IMG/VR virus record: IMGVR_UViG_3300022602_000158
Coordinates: 1 to 47,445 of that record
Source: a virus
Length of the DNA: 47,445 bases
Direction: 5' to 3' (one strand)
The notes beneath the pieces were generated by a model. It was not told the origin of the DNA. It saw only the letters and a list, made by a program, of their open reading frames with translations, and searched no databases. The position numbers and the translations under genes were made by a program. Shown piece after piece: positions 14,101 to 22,346 of this stretch; position 1 is the first letter of the stretch, and each line of letters begins with the position of its first letter.

Positions 14101-14994
14101 ATGAGTTTCGCTAATCTCAAACGCCAATCTGGCAACCTCGACAAACTAACCAAAGCAGTTGAGGCACTCTCCCAATCATCCGAAGGTTCAGAGAAATCTG
14201 ATAACTATTGGAAACCAGAAGTAGACAAAGCAGGTAATGGCATGGCCACTATTCGTTTTCTTCCCGCATCTGAAAAAGATGGCGAAGATGGTCTGCCTTG
14301 GGTTAAAATCTTTAGTCATGGATTTCAAGGTCCTGGCGGTTGGCTGATTGATAATTGCTTGACCACAAAGAATCAACAATGTCCTATCTGTGAGCATAAC
14401 TCTGCTCTATGGAATTCTGGCATTGAAGCGAATAAAGATGTTGTTCGCAAACAGAAGCGTAAGTTAAATTATGTTGCCAATGTGTATATCGTTGCTGATC
14501 CTAAGCATCCAGAAAACGAAGGCAAAGTGAAGTTGTTCCGTTTTGGTAAGAAAATCTTTGATAAGATTACCGAAGCAATGAATCCCCAATTTGAAGATGA
14601 ACAGCCAATCAATCCATTTGATATGTGGAAAGGTGCTAACTTCAAGTTAAAGATTCGTAAAGTAGAAGGCTATCAGAATTATGATAAGTCTGAGTTTGAT
14701 TCTCCATCTGCTCTATTAGATGATGATGACGAGTTGGAAAAAATCTGGAAGTCTGAGTTCGCATTAAGTGAACTGAGTGCAGGTTCTGAATTCAAATCGT
14801 ATGATGAGTTGAAGAAGCGTCTTGATAAAGTTCTTGGTTTGAATGGTGAAGAAATTGCACCAAAGACAACTGTTGAAACAATCAAGGAACAAGTTAGAAC
14901 TGCTCCTAAAAAGGCAGTAGATACACTTGTTGAACCTTCTTTAGATGAAGATGATGATTTAAGTTATTTCAGTAAGTTGGCTGAAGAAGATTAA
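14101..14994 (+). CDS. 32: gp32-like single-stranded DNA-binding protein
   Basis: Covers single-stranded DNA in replication and recombination. The T4 gp32 layout is present: a basic N-terminus for cooperative self-contact (ANLKRQSGNLDKL), an OB-fold core with ATIRFLPASE, a zinc site His73-x12-Cys86-x7-Cys94-x2-Cys97 (in T4 His64, Cys77, Cys87, Cys90), and an acidic C-terminal tail ending LSYFSKLAEED that recruits other replication proteins. Length 297 is close to T4 (301). It follows gp59 and the HAD gene, has its own promoter, and ends before a strong terminator. Confidence 0.95.
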   Translation: MSFANLKRQSGNLDKLTKAVEALSQSSEGSEKSDNYWKPEVDKAGNGMATIRFLPASEKDGEDGLPWVKIFSHGFQGPGGWLIDNCLTTKNQQCPICEHNSALWNSGIEANKDVVRKQKRKLNYVANVYIVADPKHPENEGKVKLFRFGKKIFDKITEAMNPQFEDEQPINPFDMWKGANFKLKIRKVEGYQNYDKSEFDSPSALLDDDDELEKIWKSEFALSELSAGSEFKSYDELKKRLDKVLGLNGEEIAPKTTVETIKEQVRTAPKKAVDTLVEPSLDEDDDLSYFSKLAEED

Positions 14995-15022
14995 ACCAAA
15001 ACTCCTTTCCTTGGATGGTTTG

Positions 15023-15044
15023 CCCCGCTACGGCGGGGTTTTTT
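15023..15044 (+). terminator. Intrinsic terminator after gp32
   Basis: The perfect 6-bp stem CCCCGC/GCGGGG closed by the very stable tetraloop TACG (UACG in RNA) is followed by six T. It is 28 bases after the gp32 stop and serves the plus strand only, since no T tract follows on the other strand. It separates gp32 from the converging minus-strand block. Confidence 0.92.
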
Positions 15045-15049
15045 ATTGG

Positions 15050-16516
15050 TTAAACTACAACAGCAATTGAATTTAGATACCGAGTTAAATCCGAATTACG
15101 TTGTTTAGCCAATGCGGTGTTTTGGAGTTTAGCAGGTTTACCACCAATGTTATTAACAGAACTATTCACGGCAACTTGTGGAGAATTTTGTTGTGCAGTT
15201 GTGGTAGTTGGTTCTTGTCTTGGTATATCTTGTACAACAGGTTGAGTTGGTGGTAATGCAGGTGGTGTTCCCGTTTTAGCCTGAGCAGGCATCGGTGTTT
15301 CTGTTTTAGCTTCAGACTTAACTGCTGCGGGAGCCGTTGGTGCTGGTTTTGTTTCAGATGACGGACTAACAGGTTTAATTTCAGCGGCAGGCTTACCTGC
15401 ATTTTCTTTTGCATACTTCTTGGCTTCTTCCATTTGTTGTGGAGTTGCCTTGACACCAACAGTAACACCATATTTTTCTTTGAGGTACTGCATTTTAAGA
15501 CCATCAAAAGAATTGTCTCCTGTGCCTACTGAATTCTTATCCTTCTTAAAATCTTCATATGCTTTTTGTGCACCAGGTATTCCTTTATCTGCCTGAATCT
15601 TCAGATAACTTTCAACCATTGTGTTGACCTGATCCTCATCAACTTGGCCATTACCTGCGGTAGATAATTCTGCTCGTACAGATTGTTTTAGTTTTTCAAT
15701 ATTGCCTTCATTTGCGGCATTAGTTGATTGTTCCATTAACTTGAAAGAACCGATGGCAGCAATAATTGCTGGTGCCAATATAGCCGCAGCAGTTGCTAGA
15801 CTAGAGGCACCTAAAAATTCAATTAACCAACCACCAGCACGCAAAGCATTTTTTAGAATACTAAATCCAGCAGATTTCAAAAAATCTAAGACAGGTGCAA
15901 TAAGATCCATTATTGTATTTTTAAAATCGTCAAACATTTTCAGAATCTTATCAAAAAAAGATTCCTTTTTCTCTGGTTCTCCTGTTACTGAACCAGAAGT
16001 AAATGCTTTAATTGCTTTAACCAAATCTTGGTGACGGCGTTCATCTTCATCAAGTTGTTCTTCTCTAAATGATTTTTCTATTTCAGCATTTCTGTTGTCA
16101 ATTTCACTCTTTTTTAACATAAAGTTATACATCTTGGCAAGAATGTCTGCTGTTGAATCTTTTACTCTCAATCGTTTTACAGGACCAGGACCAATTGTAG
16201 TGAAATTAGGATCCCTTTTGTTTCTCATCTTCTTTCTGCCGTAGCCACCAAAAGCTTGAATGTCTCGGTCTTTTCTACCAAACAAACGACCTAAGCCGGT
16301 TACAGCGATATCACCAAATGCACCTTTACCTGTAAGTTTTCTTACAAAGTTTAATGGGTCTAATGCTTCTTTTATTCCCATGCCTTTTGCTTTGAATTTG
16401 TCGGAAATAGCACCACCAATAGAAGCACCAATGCCTTGGCCTTCTTCAAATTTTCTTTCTGCTATTAATGATAATAGAGAACTTTTTCTAATTGAGCGTG
16501 CTTTTTGATAGTCCAT
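15050..16516 (-). CDS. Tape-measure-like or internal virion protein, 488 aa
   Basis: Unknown virion protein. Residues about 103-172 share a module with the gene just upstream (SSADILGKMYNFMIKK there, STADILAKMYNFMLKK here). Residues about 186-262 hold amphipathic and hydrophobic segments (SLATAAAILAPAIIAAIGS), as in tape-measure or DNA-ejection proteins. The last 130 residues are Pro-, Thr- and Gln-rich and disordered-looking. It is last in the block after the chaperone-type gene, where tape-measure genes normally lie. It starts 2 bases after the upstream stop. Tape-measure role is inferred from position and composition. Confidence 0.55.
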   Translation of the reverse strand: MDYQKARSIRKSSLLSLIAERKFEEGQGIGASIGGAISDKFKAKGMGIKEALDPLNFVRKLTGKGAFGDIAVTGLGRLFGRKDRDIQAFGGYGRKKMRNKRDPNFTTIGPGPVKRLRVKDSTADILAKMYNFMLKKSEIDNRNAEIEKSFREEQLDEDERRHQDLVKAIKAFTSGSVTGEPEKKESFFDKILKMFDDFKNTIMDLIAPVLDFLKSAGFSILKNALRAGGWLIEFLGASSLATAAAILAPAIIAAIGSFKLMEQSTNAANEGNIEKLKQSVRAELSTAGNGQVDEDQVNTMVESYLKIQADKGIPGAQKAYEDFKKDKNSVGTGDNSFDGLKMQYLKEKYGVTVGVKATPQQMEEAKKYAKENAGKPAAEIKPVSPSSETKPAPTAPAAVKSEAKTETPMPAQAKTGTPPALPPTQPVVQDIPRQEPTTTTAQQNSPQVAVNSSVNNIGGKPAKLQNTALAKQRNSDLTRYLNSIAVVV

Positions 16517-16518
16517 TT

Positions 16519-17892
16519 TTAACCGTAAAATTGTTTTTCTAATAATGATGCATATTCTTTTCTATCTTCATTTGAAGCAAAAGTTGTGCCACCATTAATA
16601 ATATTGGTTTGGTTATTTAACATTGATATTGGAGTATTTTCATTAATTGTTGCAATTTTTTCTTCTTTTTTTGGTATTTCTGTGATTTTTACAGCTGTTG
16701 CAACAGTAGGTCCTGTTGTCGGTGTTGGTTCATTTGAAGCCATTCTTGAACCAGTTCCTTTAGTAATTTCTTGTATTTGACCAACTTTAAATCCTTCCTG
16801 TTTTTCCATTGCGTCCATAATTTTAATTCTATCAGATGAAGAATAGGAAGACATTTTTTTATTTTCACCGCCAACCGCAGCAAGAACTCTTGCTTGATAA
16901 GCTTTAGTATCGTTTTCTGATGGAGGAGCATATCTTGCAATAGCTGATTTCAAATCTAAATCTTTATAATTTTTACCTTCAAAAATTAATTTTTCTTTTG
17001 CTTTTCTGCCAACTTCATATGAAGGAAAAATAGCAAATCTTCCATCAGAACCAATTGCGCCATTTTCTTTGGCAAAGGCACCATAATCAATATTTCCTGG
17101 ATTATTATTTCTCCAATTTCGTGCACCTACACGCTTTTCAATTGAACCGTCAGGTTTTTTTACAACATTATAACCAGGACCAGCTTCAACAACATCAGAA
17201 ATTGTGGCGCCAGCTACAGCCACAGCACCAACAGCTGCTGTAGTTGTTGTAACTTTTGGTAATACATTTGATATTGGTGAAGTCTTTGGAGCGGTAGAAA
17301 CTTTTTCGGCCGTAGGCTTTGTTTCTATATTTCTAGTTCTTGATGTAGAAGGAGTTTCAGTTTTTGTTGGAGCTTCTGAAGGTTTTGTGGTCTTTGCAGG
17401 TTTTTTACCTTCAGTTTTAGTTTCTTCTTTTTTAGGAATTTCTTTTTTGTTTTTTTCTTCTTTTACTTTTCTGGATTTTTTAACTTTAAACAAACCAATA
17501 AGTTCTTGTGTTCTATCTTCTTTGACCTGAACCTGTTCTTTTTTGAATTTTCTTTCTTGTTTAAATTCTTTCTTCTCTATGTCCGCCTTCTTTATCATAA
17601 AGTTGTACATTTTACCAAGAATATCGGCTGAAGAATCATTTACTTTTAATGGTCTTGGATTACCAGGTGCAACATTAGAAAAATTAGGTTCCTTATTAGG
17701 AATATTTTTAATTCTTTTTTCTTTTGTATTTGGTGTTTCTGGTGATTGAGATTGAACTCTTTTTGGATTGGATTTGACACCGGACATAATTGGATTGCCC
17801 ATCATGTTTTTGATACCACGAGTTTCAGCAAGGCGACCGGCTAGTTCTTCGCCTTTAGGTGTTATTTGATACTCGGTATCCGGTCTTGCCAT
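16519..17892 (-). CDS. Virion protein with RNNNPGNI lysozyme-like domain, 457 aa
   Basis: Residues 69-135 carry the module shared with the downstream gene. A Lys-, Glu- and Thr-rich linker (about 136-205) and a hydrophobic stretch (213-235) follow. Residues 257-340 contain NWRNNNPGNI, a Gly/Asp turn, FPSYEVGRKA and ARYAPPSENDTKAY, a pattern typical of a lysozyme-like domain found in phage structural proteins. The tail is low-complexity. It begins 3 bases after the gp51-like stop. I infer a tail-associated peptidoglycan-active protein or part of a two-part tape measure; enzyme activity is unproven. Confidence 0.6.
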   Translation of the reverse strand: MARPDTEYQITPKGEELAGRLAETRGIKNMMGNPIMSGVKSNPKRVQSQSPETPNTKEKRIKNIPNKEPNFSNVAPGNPRPLKVNDSSADILGKMYNFMIKKADIEKKEFKQERKFKKEQVQVKEDRTQELIGLFKVKKSRKVKEEKNKKEIPKKEETKTEGKKPAKTTKPSEAPTKTETPSTSRTRNIETKPTAEKVSTAPKTSPISNVLPKVTTTTAAVGAVAVAGATISDVVEAGPGYNVVKKPDGSIEKRVGARNWRNNNPGNIDYGAFAKENGAIGSDGRFAIFPSYEVGRKAKEKLIFEGKNYKDLDLKSAIARYAPPSENDTKAYQARVLAAVGGENKKMSSYSSSDRIKIMDAMEKQEGFKVGQIQEITKGTGSRMASNEPTPTTGPTVATAVKITEIPKKEEKIATINENTPISMLNNQTNIINGGTTFASNEDRKEYASLLEKQFYG

Positions 17893-17895
17893 TTA

Positions 17896-18093
17896 CTACC
17901 TTTTCATTGAAGCGTTTTGTTGTTTAATCTTTTCATTTTCTTCTTCAATATACTGCACTAGCATGGCGACATAGATATCTCGTTCCCACGGTAACATATT
18001 TTCAAGTTCCGTGAGAGAATACTTATGGTGTTGCATCAAAGAGAAATTAGTTTTATAATAATTTCTCAAATTGTCATGACAAAATATTACCCG
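17896..18093 (-). CDS. gp51-like chaperone extension read by -1 frameshift from gp26
   Basis: This frame is open from just before the gp26 stop to TAG at 17896-17898, directly ahead of the next gene. Its upstream limit is a TGA two codons before the slippery site, so it fits frameshift entry. The end HHKYSLTELENMLPWERDIY, followed by a charged helix, resembles the T part of tail assembly chaperones and gp51-type proteins. The first in-frame ATG (18036) would give only 46 residues and lacks a clear ribosome site; TTG at 18069 is another option. With the shift, a 305-residue gp26 fusion results (240 plus 65). Confidence 0.6.
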   Translation of the reverse strand, partial: RVIFCHDNLRNYYKTNFSLMQHHKYSLTELENMLPWERDIYVAMLVQYIEEENEKIKQQNASMKR

Positions 18094-18812
18094 AAAAAAC
18101 TTTCAAGACCTTCCATTTCGATTGAATGGTCGAATCCACATTTACCGCATTTGATTTCTAATTTTCTATTCATTGTTGGCAGAGTATTGAAAAATTCTTC
18201 CAACTTGGTAAACTGTTCTTGGTTTAATGATTCAATAAACTGTAACAATTCTGCCTTTGGTGTTTCGTGTGCATAATAGTATTGTTCACCATCGTGAATG
18301 TATTCAACACTCTCAGCAATAACTTCAAAAATAATATCAACAGCAGATTCTTTTTTGCTTAGTTTCTCAACCAAAGAAAATTCTGGATATTTTAACTTCA
18401 TGGTAATTCTACCATCTAAGTTGATAATATCTTTTTTGTTTGGGTCGACATCTACTTTAATCTCTAAGAGGTTTAATGTACCTTTCATTTTACCACCACA
18501 AACGGCACCATTAACTTCATTGTTACAGACATATTCATTCTCTACAATCTCACCGACTGAACGAGCACGCAACTGTAAGAAGTAGTATTCAACATCAATC
18601 ACAGGTAATGTATCAATGTTGATACCTTCTGTAACGGTACAGTTGTTTAGTACTTGGCGAACATTTCTCTCAATGGTCTCTTTATCGCCTGCTTCCATAG
18701 CCATCATTAGATTCTTCTGTTCTTTAACTAAGAATGGTCTAAAACGAATATGTTTGTTAGAAAGTGGTAAATCAATCTCGTATACCGGCACATCAATTTT
18801 TGGCAAAGCCAT
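18087..18812 (-). CDS. 26: gp26-like baseplate hub/assembly protein
   Basis: Matches the T4 baseplate protein type (Pfam T4_baseplate): an N-terminal beta part (YEIDLPLSNKHIRFRPFLVK), then EQKNLMMAMEAGD, DVEYYFLQLRARSVGE and a zinc-ribbon-like set of cysteines (Cys96, 105, 222, 225) with IKCGKCGF near the C-terminus. At 241 residues it is slightly longer than T4 gp26 (208). The last codons are TTT TTC GGG TAA, with a T TTT TTC slippery heptamer, so a longer product is likely. In other phages such proteins act as tail assembly chaperones. Confidence 0.8.
   Translation of the reverse strand: MALPKIDVPVYEIDLPLSNKHIRFRPFLVKEQKNLMMAMEAGDKETIERNVRQVLNNCTVTEGINIDTLPVIDVEYYFLQLRARSVGEIVENEYVCNNEVNGAVCGGKMKGTLNLLEIKVDVDPNKKDIINLDGRITMKLKYPEFSLVEKLSKKESAVDIIFEVIAESVEYIHDGEQYYYAHETPKAELLQFIESLNQEQFTKLEEFFNTLPTMNRKLEIKCGKCGFDHSIEMEGLESFFG
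18093..18099 (-). promoter_or_regulatory. -1 ribosomal frameshift site T TTT TTC
   Basis: On the minus strand the gp26 frame reads AGT TTT TTC GGG TAA, so T TTT TTC is an exact X XXY YYZ slippery heptamer. The -1 frame is blocked by TGA just upstream and open for 65 codons downstream. This is the geometry of G/GT-type frameshifts in tail genes. I have not folded the downstream RNA. Confidence 0.65.
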
Positions 18813-18832
18813 TTTATATCTCCTATATCAAA

Positions 18833-19417
18833 TCAGAATGAACTAATTATTCCTGTTATTAAATCAGTTTTCAGGTTATTTACTAAACCAGCAACAGAAT
18901 TATTCTGCCATTGTTTATAAACAAATACAACAGCCAGTTTATGATATGAATCGGTTGACCAATCCATGTCCAACTGGTTTACATCAATTGGAAATGCTTC
19001 TTGCAAAACACTAGAATATGTTGGTTGATTTTCTAAATTGTATTGAGTAATTGTAATATCTGTTGTATAATTTGCTTTGTACTCAAAGTTATAAGTTGTG
19101 GTTGGATTAATTAATTCCATCCACGAATCAAAAAACAACTTTTCACTCATATCATCAGAAACAATAAAGGTCATTGTTGCTTGTTGGTAATTTGAATGAT
19201 ACGGAAAATATTCAATAGGCGCAGAACCTAATTTCTTTTGTGTTGTTTCAAGTGTTCTACCCGGTAAAGCAGTAGATTCACAACGAAATGTTAAATTACG
19301 AGCCGTAGTGATTTGTCCTGCCAAAGCAAGAGGAACAGGAATAGACACATCAAACCTAGATGGTCTAGCAACATCAATCTTAAAACTACTTCTGAAATCG
19401 TTTATGGTACCTGCCAT
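18833..19417 (-). CDS. Tail tube-like protein (gp19/gp54 family)
   Basis: A 194-residue protein with the order seen in T4 tube proteins: ARPSRFDVSIPVP at the start, then LTFRCESTALPGRTLE, a central TMTFIVSDDMSEKLFFDSW and a C-terminal VNQLDMDWSTDSYHKLAVVF. T4 gp19 has the matching FTFQCKATALP and LQLDWDS. It could be the main tube subunit or the gp54 initiator; its place in a baseplate and chaperone block rather than beside a sheath gene leaves this open. Confidence 0.7.
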   Translation of the reverse strand: MAGTINDFRSSFKIDVARPSRFDVSIPVPLALAGQITTARNLTFRCESTALPGRTLETTQKKLGSAPIEYFPYHSNYQQATMTFIVSDDMSEKLFFDSWMELINPTTTYNFEYKANYTTDITITQYNLENQPTYSSVLQEAFPIDVNQLDMDWSTDSYHKLAVVFVYKQWQNNSVAGLVNNLKTDLITGIISSF

Positions 19418-19425
19418 TTTAATCC

Positions 19426-20022
19426 TTAACCGTGTTTAATTTCGTCTACCGATTCTTTCCAAACATCTGCCGGTTTGGCACCTTTAAATAAATGGGTAGG
19501 CAAGAATACTGCCACTTCCCACTCTTTTGGCTGAATGGTAAGTATTTTTGACTTAATGTGACCGTGCAAATATCTTTTGATGCATGGCCGAAACTCTTTA
19601 AAACGCTTGGACGCCTGCAAAATGTCATAAGTAATCTTGATCCTTCTCGGATCATTATCTGCGTCTAGGATTGCGTAATCCAAGAGTTTGTCTAAAAATG
19701 CCACTCGGTATTTTACCGGTAAATAATGTAAGTTTAAGCCAAGAAAGCCATCTGGATATTTCTCTAATGCCAATACCAAAGGAAATCTATCGTAATATGG
19801 CAAATCTTCTTTACCTTTTGGATCATAGTAAAAATGATATAATTTGCCTAATTGAAAACGTCTTTCTTTTCTGAAATCTTCACCTGCAATACCACGAGGT
19901 ATCTGTGAAACGTTCCTTAATTCATTAATCTTTGTCAATAACCATCTATACGATTCTCTCGACATAGATTGGAGTTCAGCAGCAGATTTTTGCTGAGTAA
20001 TTTGTGTAAGTTTAGATGCCAT
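19426..20022 (-). CDS. Possible gp2-like DNA end protector, 198 aa
   Basis: A conserved-looking protein with LGKLYHFYYDPKGKEDLPYY, YPDGFLGLNLHYLPVKYR and a C-terminal basic region (FRPCIKRYLHGHIKSK). I associate this pattern with proteins annotated as DNA end protector in T4-like phages, and in T4 gene 2 is also beside gene 4, as here. The name is from memory and position. It is read just after gp4 with 7 bases between, and 8 bases before the tube-like gene. Confidence 0.45.
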   Translation of the reverse strand: MASKLTQITQQKSAAELQSMSRESYRWLLTKINELRNVSQIPRGIAGEDFRKERRFQLGKLYHFYYDPKGKEDLPYYDRFPLVLALEKYPDGFLGLNLHYLPVKYRVAFLDKLLDYAILDADNDPRRIKITYDILQASKRFKEFRPCIKRYLHGHIKSKILTIQPKEWEVAVFLPTHLFKGAKPADVWKESVDEIKHG

Positions 20023-20029
20023 GATATAT

Positions 20030-20467
20030 TTAGTTGAGGCCTAGGTGATCCTCTGTTATCAATTTAAATTCCCAACCACGGTCGGCACAGTATTCTTCAG
20101 CAGCTTTCCATTTGGCTTGATTCACACCCCATGTTGTAACTTCATTAATATACTGTTTGGTGATTCTTTTACGTTGTTCTGGTTGCTGAGTTTGTTTTTT
20201 AGGTTTGACTTCAAGCAGTAAAGTTTTGAGTTTCCCGTCTCTGGTTCTCGATTTAACAAGAAAATCAGGAAAATAACGATGCATTCTACCATCAACAGGT
20301 GATTTATAAGGTATAATCAATTCTTCACTAGCCCATGATAAAATGTCTGGATTATTGTCTAACCAAGACATAACTTTACATTCCCACGAGGAACGATAAA
20401 CAATATTGTTTGGGTCGCCAATGTATTTTTGTGGGTAACGAGGTTTAAATAGTCCGGAATATGCCAT
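20030..20467 (-). CDS. 4: gp4-like head completion protein
   Basis: T4 gp4 (also written gp50/4) acts late in filling the head before tail joining. The 145-residue length equals the family norm (about 150). The start MAYSGLFKPRYPQKYIGDP, followed by YRSSWECKVMSWLD, is typical. A TnsA/PD-(D/E)XK-like core is visible: RYFPDFLV and TLLLEVKPKKQ give the Asp and Glu-x-Lys. It opens the minus-strand block; its start codon overlaps the divergent late-promoter candidate at 20465. Confidence 0.88.
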   Translation of the reverse strand: MAYSGLFKPRYPQKYIGDPNNIVYRSSWECKVMSWLDNNPDILSWASEELIIPYKSPVDGRMHRYFPDFLVKSRTRDGKLKTLLLEVKPKKQTQQPEQRKRITKQYINEVTTWGVNQAKWKAAEEYCADRGWEFKLITEDHLGLN

Positions 20468-20472
20468 AAATA
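20465..20472 (+). promoter_or_regulatory. Candidate late promoter CATAAATA before gp48
   Basis: CATAAATA lies 27 bases before the gp48 ATG at the divergence point of the two structural blocks. It leaves a short leader with GAGAG as a ribosome site. I see no equivalent octamer on the minus strand for gp4. Confidence 0.4.
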
Positions 20473-20499
20473 ATATATATTCACATAAAAGAGAGTACC

Positions 20500-21714
20500 A
20501 TGGGTTTACAAATATTACCTTCTAATATTGGTGGTATCAGCACTAGTTCACTACTCGGTGGTCCATTAACTAGTTTATTTACCAATACAAACCAAGTCCA
20601 AAATTTGATATTTCCATCAGATTTGGCGTCTAACCCTTCTATGGGTCATGCAGTACTTATCCAAGCATATGACTATACAACCAGTTTAGGTAGTGCAATA
20701 ACCAGTTCAGCAAGTGCCGTTTCAAGTTTAACTGACAACTTTAGTCTTAAGAATCTTGGTTCTGTTGCTACTACAATTGGTACTGCTCTTGGATTGGCAA
20801 CACAAGCAGGAAACTATGCGCCACCGAAAAAAGGTAATCCTTTGGCTAGTGTTTCTATGTTCATGCCTGAAAACCTAACAGTTAATTACAATTCAACATA
20901 TACAGACATTAGCATTACTGAAGAATTGGGCGTTGTTGGTTTTGCTGGTAATTTGTATTCTGATGCAACCAAAAAAGAATTGGGTGGAAAAATTACTCCT
21001 TATGGTATTGCTGGTGCTGCATATGTTGCAAACAAAGCATCTTCTTTCTTAGGAGGTACAGGTCAAATTGGTTCTCTTGCTGCACAAGGCGCAGGTGTGT
21101 TTGTCAACCCACAGATGCAACTATTGTATAAGGGTGTTGGTCTAAGAACATTCCAATTAGAATTCTTGATGACACCAAAAACTTCCGCTGAAGCAAAGAC
21201 TGTGCAAAATATTTGTGATACATTGACATTCTATTCATTACCTGGCATTGCAGGTGCTCAAAGCGGTGGTTCTGGTCAATTCTTAACTCCACCACAAATC
21301 TTTTCCGTGCAATTTAAATTCTTAGGTCAAAACGGTATTCTAGGAACAATTTCTAATGTTCTTACTTCCGCACTTAATAATTCAGGTTTAGGATTTTTAA
21401 CACAAGGCAGTACGGGTTCTATTAGTAATGCCAATGCAGCAAAATTATTTACTGTTAATGATTGTGTGTTAGAAGATGTTACTGTTGATTATGCACCTAA
21501 TGGTTTTTCTGCATATAAAGATGGTTATCCAGTACAAACTCGTTTGACACTACAATTCAAAGAGACAACAATGATTACAAAAGACCAGTTCAAAGATAGT
21601 CAAGTTGCTGCAAATTACAATACGCAGCAACAATTAAATTCTATTCTTAATTCCGATTCAAGTTCTGTTTCAGTAGAGCAGAGTTTAAGTTCTGGCGAAA
21701 GTGTGGTAGAATAA
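20500..21714 (+). CDS. 48: gp48-like baseplate tail-tube cap protein
   Basis: In T4, gp48 joins the baseplate hub to the tube with gp54. The protein is 404 residues (T4 364). The first half is Ser/Ala/Gly-rich; SVSMFMPENLTVNYNSTYTD and the C-terminal half carry the family signature GLRTFQLEFLMTPKTSAEAK, ICDTLTFYSLPG and LEDVTVDYAPNGFSAYKDGY. It is coupled to gp53 by TAATG. First gene of the plus-strand virion block. Confidence 0.8.
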   Translation: MGLQILPSNIGGISTSSLLGGPLTSLFTNTNQVQNLIFPSDLASNPSMGHAVLIQAYDYTTSLGSAITSSASAVSSLTDNFSLKNLGSVATTIGTALGLATQAGNYAPPKKGNPLASVSMFMPENLTVNYNSTYTDISITEELGVVGFAGNLYSDATKKELGGKITPYGIAGAAYVANKASSFLGGTGQIGSLAAQGAGVFVNPQMQLLYKGVGLRTFQLEFLMTPKTSAEAKTVQNICDTLTFYSLPGIAGAQSGGSGQFLTPPQIFSVQFKFLGQNGILGTISNVLTSALNNSGLGFLTQGSTGSISNANAAKLFTVNDCVLEDVTVDYAPNGFSAYKDGYPVQTRLTLQFKETTMITKDQFKDSQVAANYNTQQQLNSILNSDSSSVSVEQSLSSGESVVE

Positions 21715-22346
21715 TGAAATACTTTAATTCTTTACCTTTAATTCCAAATAGAGACTCATTTGGTAATATTCATTTATTGAGAAATTTATTAATTAGAACT
21801 GCATTAATTCCTCAGTTATCTAAAAATCCTTTATTGTATTACCAATATCCTACACAAGAAGGTGATACACCAGAAATTATTGCTAATAAGTATTATGGTG
21901 ATTCTTATCGTTATTGGATTGTTTTGTATGGTAATCCACAGATGTTGGATCCACAATCTAACTGGCCATTGACATCAAATCAATTTTTGACTTACTTACA
22001 AGATAAGTATGCAGATGTTGCCGGTGGTGCATCAAATGTGGTTTCTTATACTCAAGCAACGGCATATGAATATCAAAAAGTGGTAACAACCATTGATAGT
22101 TCAACACAAACAACTGTTATTAAAACAGTAGCAATCGATGAGACCACATATCTTCAATTGATACCATCGTCAACTGTACAAACATTTCCAAATGGTTCAA
22201 CAGTAACTTATAATGTATCTAAAAATGCGTTATCAATTTATGATTATGAAAATCAGTTAAATGAATCAAAACGAAACATTAATCTGATTAATAAAAATTA
22301 TGCAAGTCAAATGGAATCACAATTTAAATCCTTGGTGAAAGTATAA
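21714..22346 (+). CDS. 53: gp53-like baseplate wedge protein
   Basis: Short N-terminal arm (MKYFNSLPLIPN), then a LysM-like segment typical of gp53: YQYPTQEGDTPEIIANKYYG, YRYWIVLYGNPQMLDPQSNW and LTSNQFLTYLQDKY. The C-terminal part is beta-rich, then a helix. At 210 residues it matches T4 (196). In T4, gp53 holds wedges together around the hub. The stop overlaps the next ATG. Confidence 0.88.
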   Translation: MKYFNSLPLIPNRDSFGNIHLLRNLLIRTALIPQLSKNPLLYYQYPTQEGDTPEIIANKYYGDSYRYWIVLYGNPQMLDPQSNWPLTSNQFLTYLQDKYADVAGGASNVVSYTQATAYEYQKVVTTIDSSTQTTVIKTVAIDETTYLQLIPSSTVQTFPNGSTVTYNVSKNALSIYDYENQLNESKRNINLINKNYASQMESQFKSLVKV

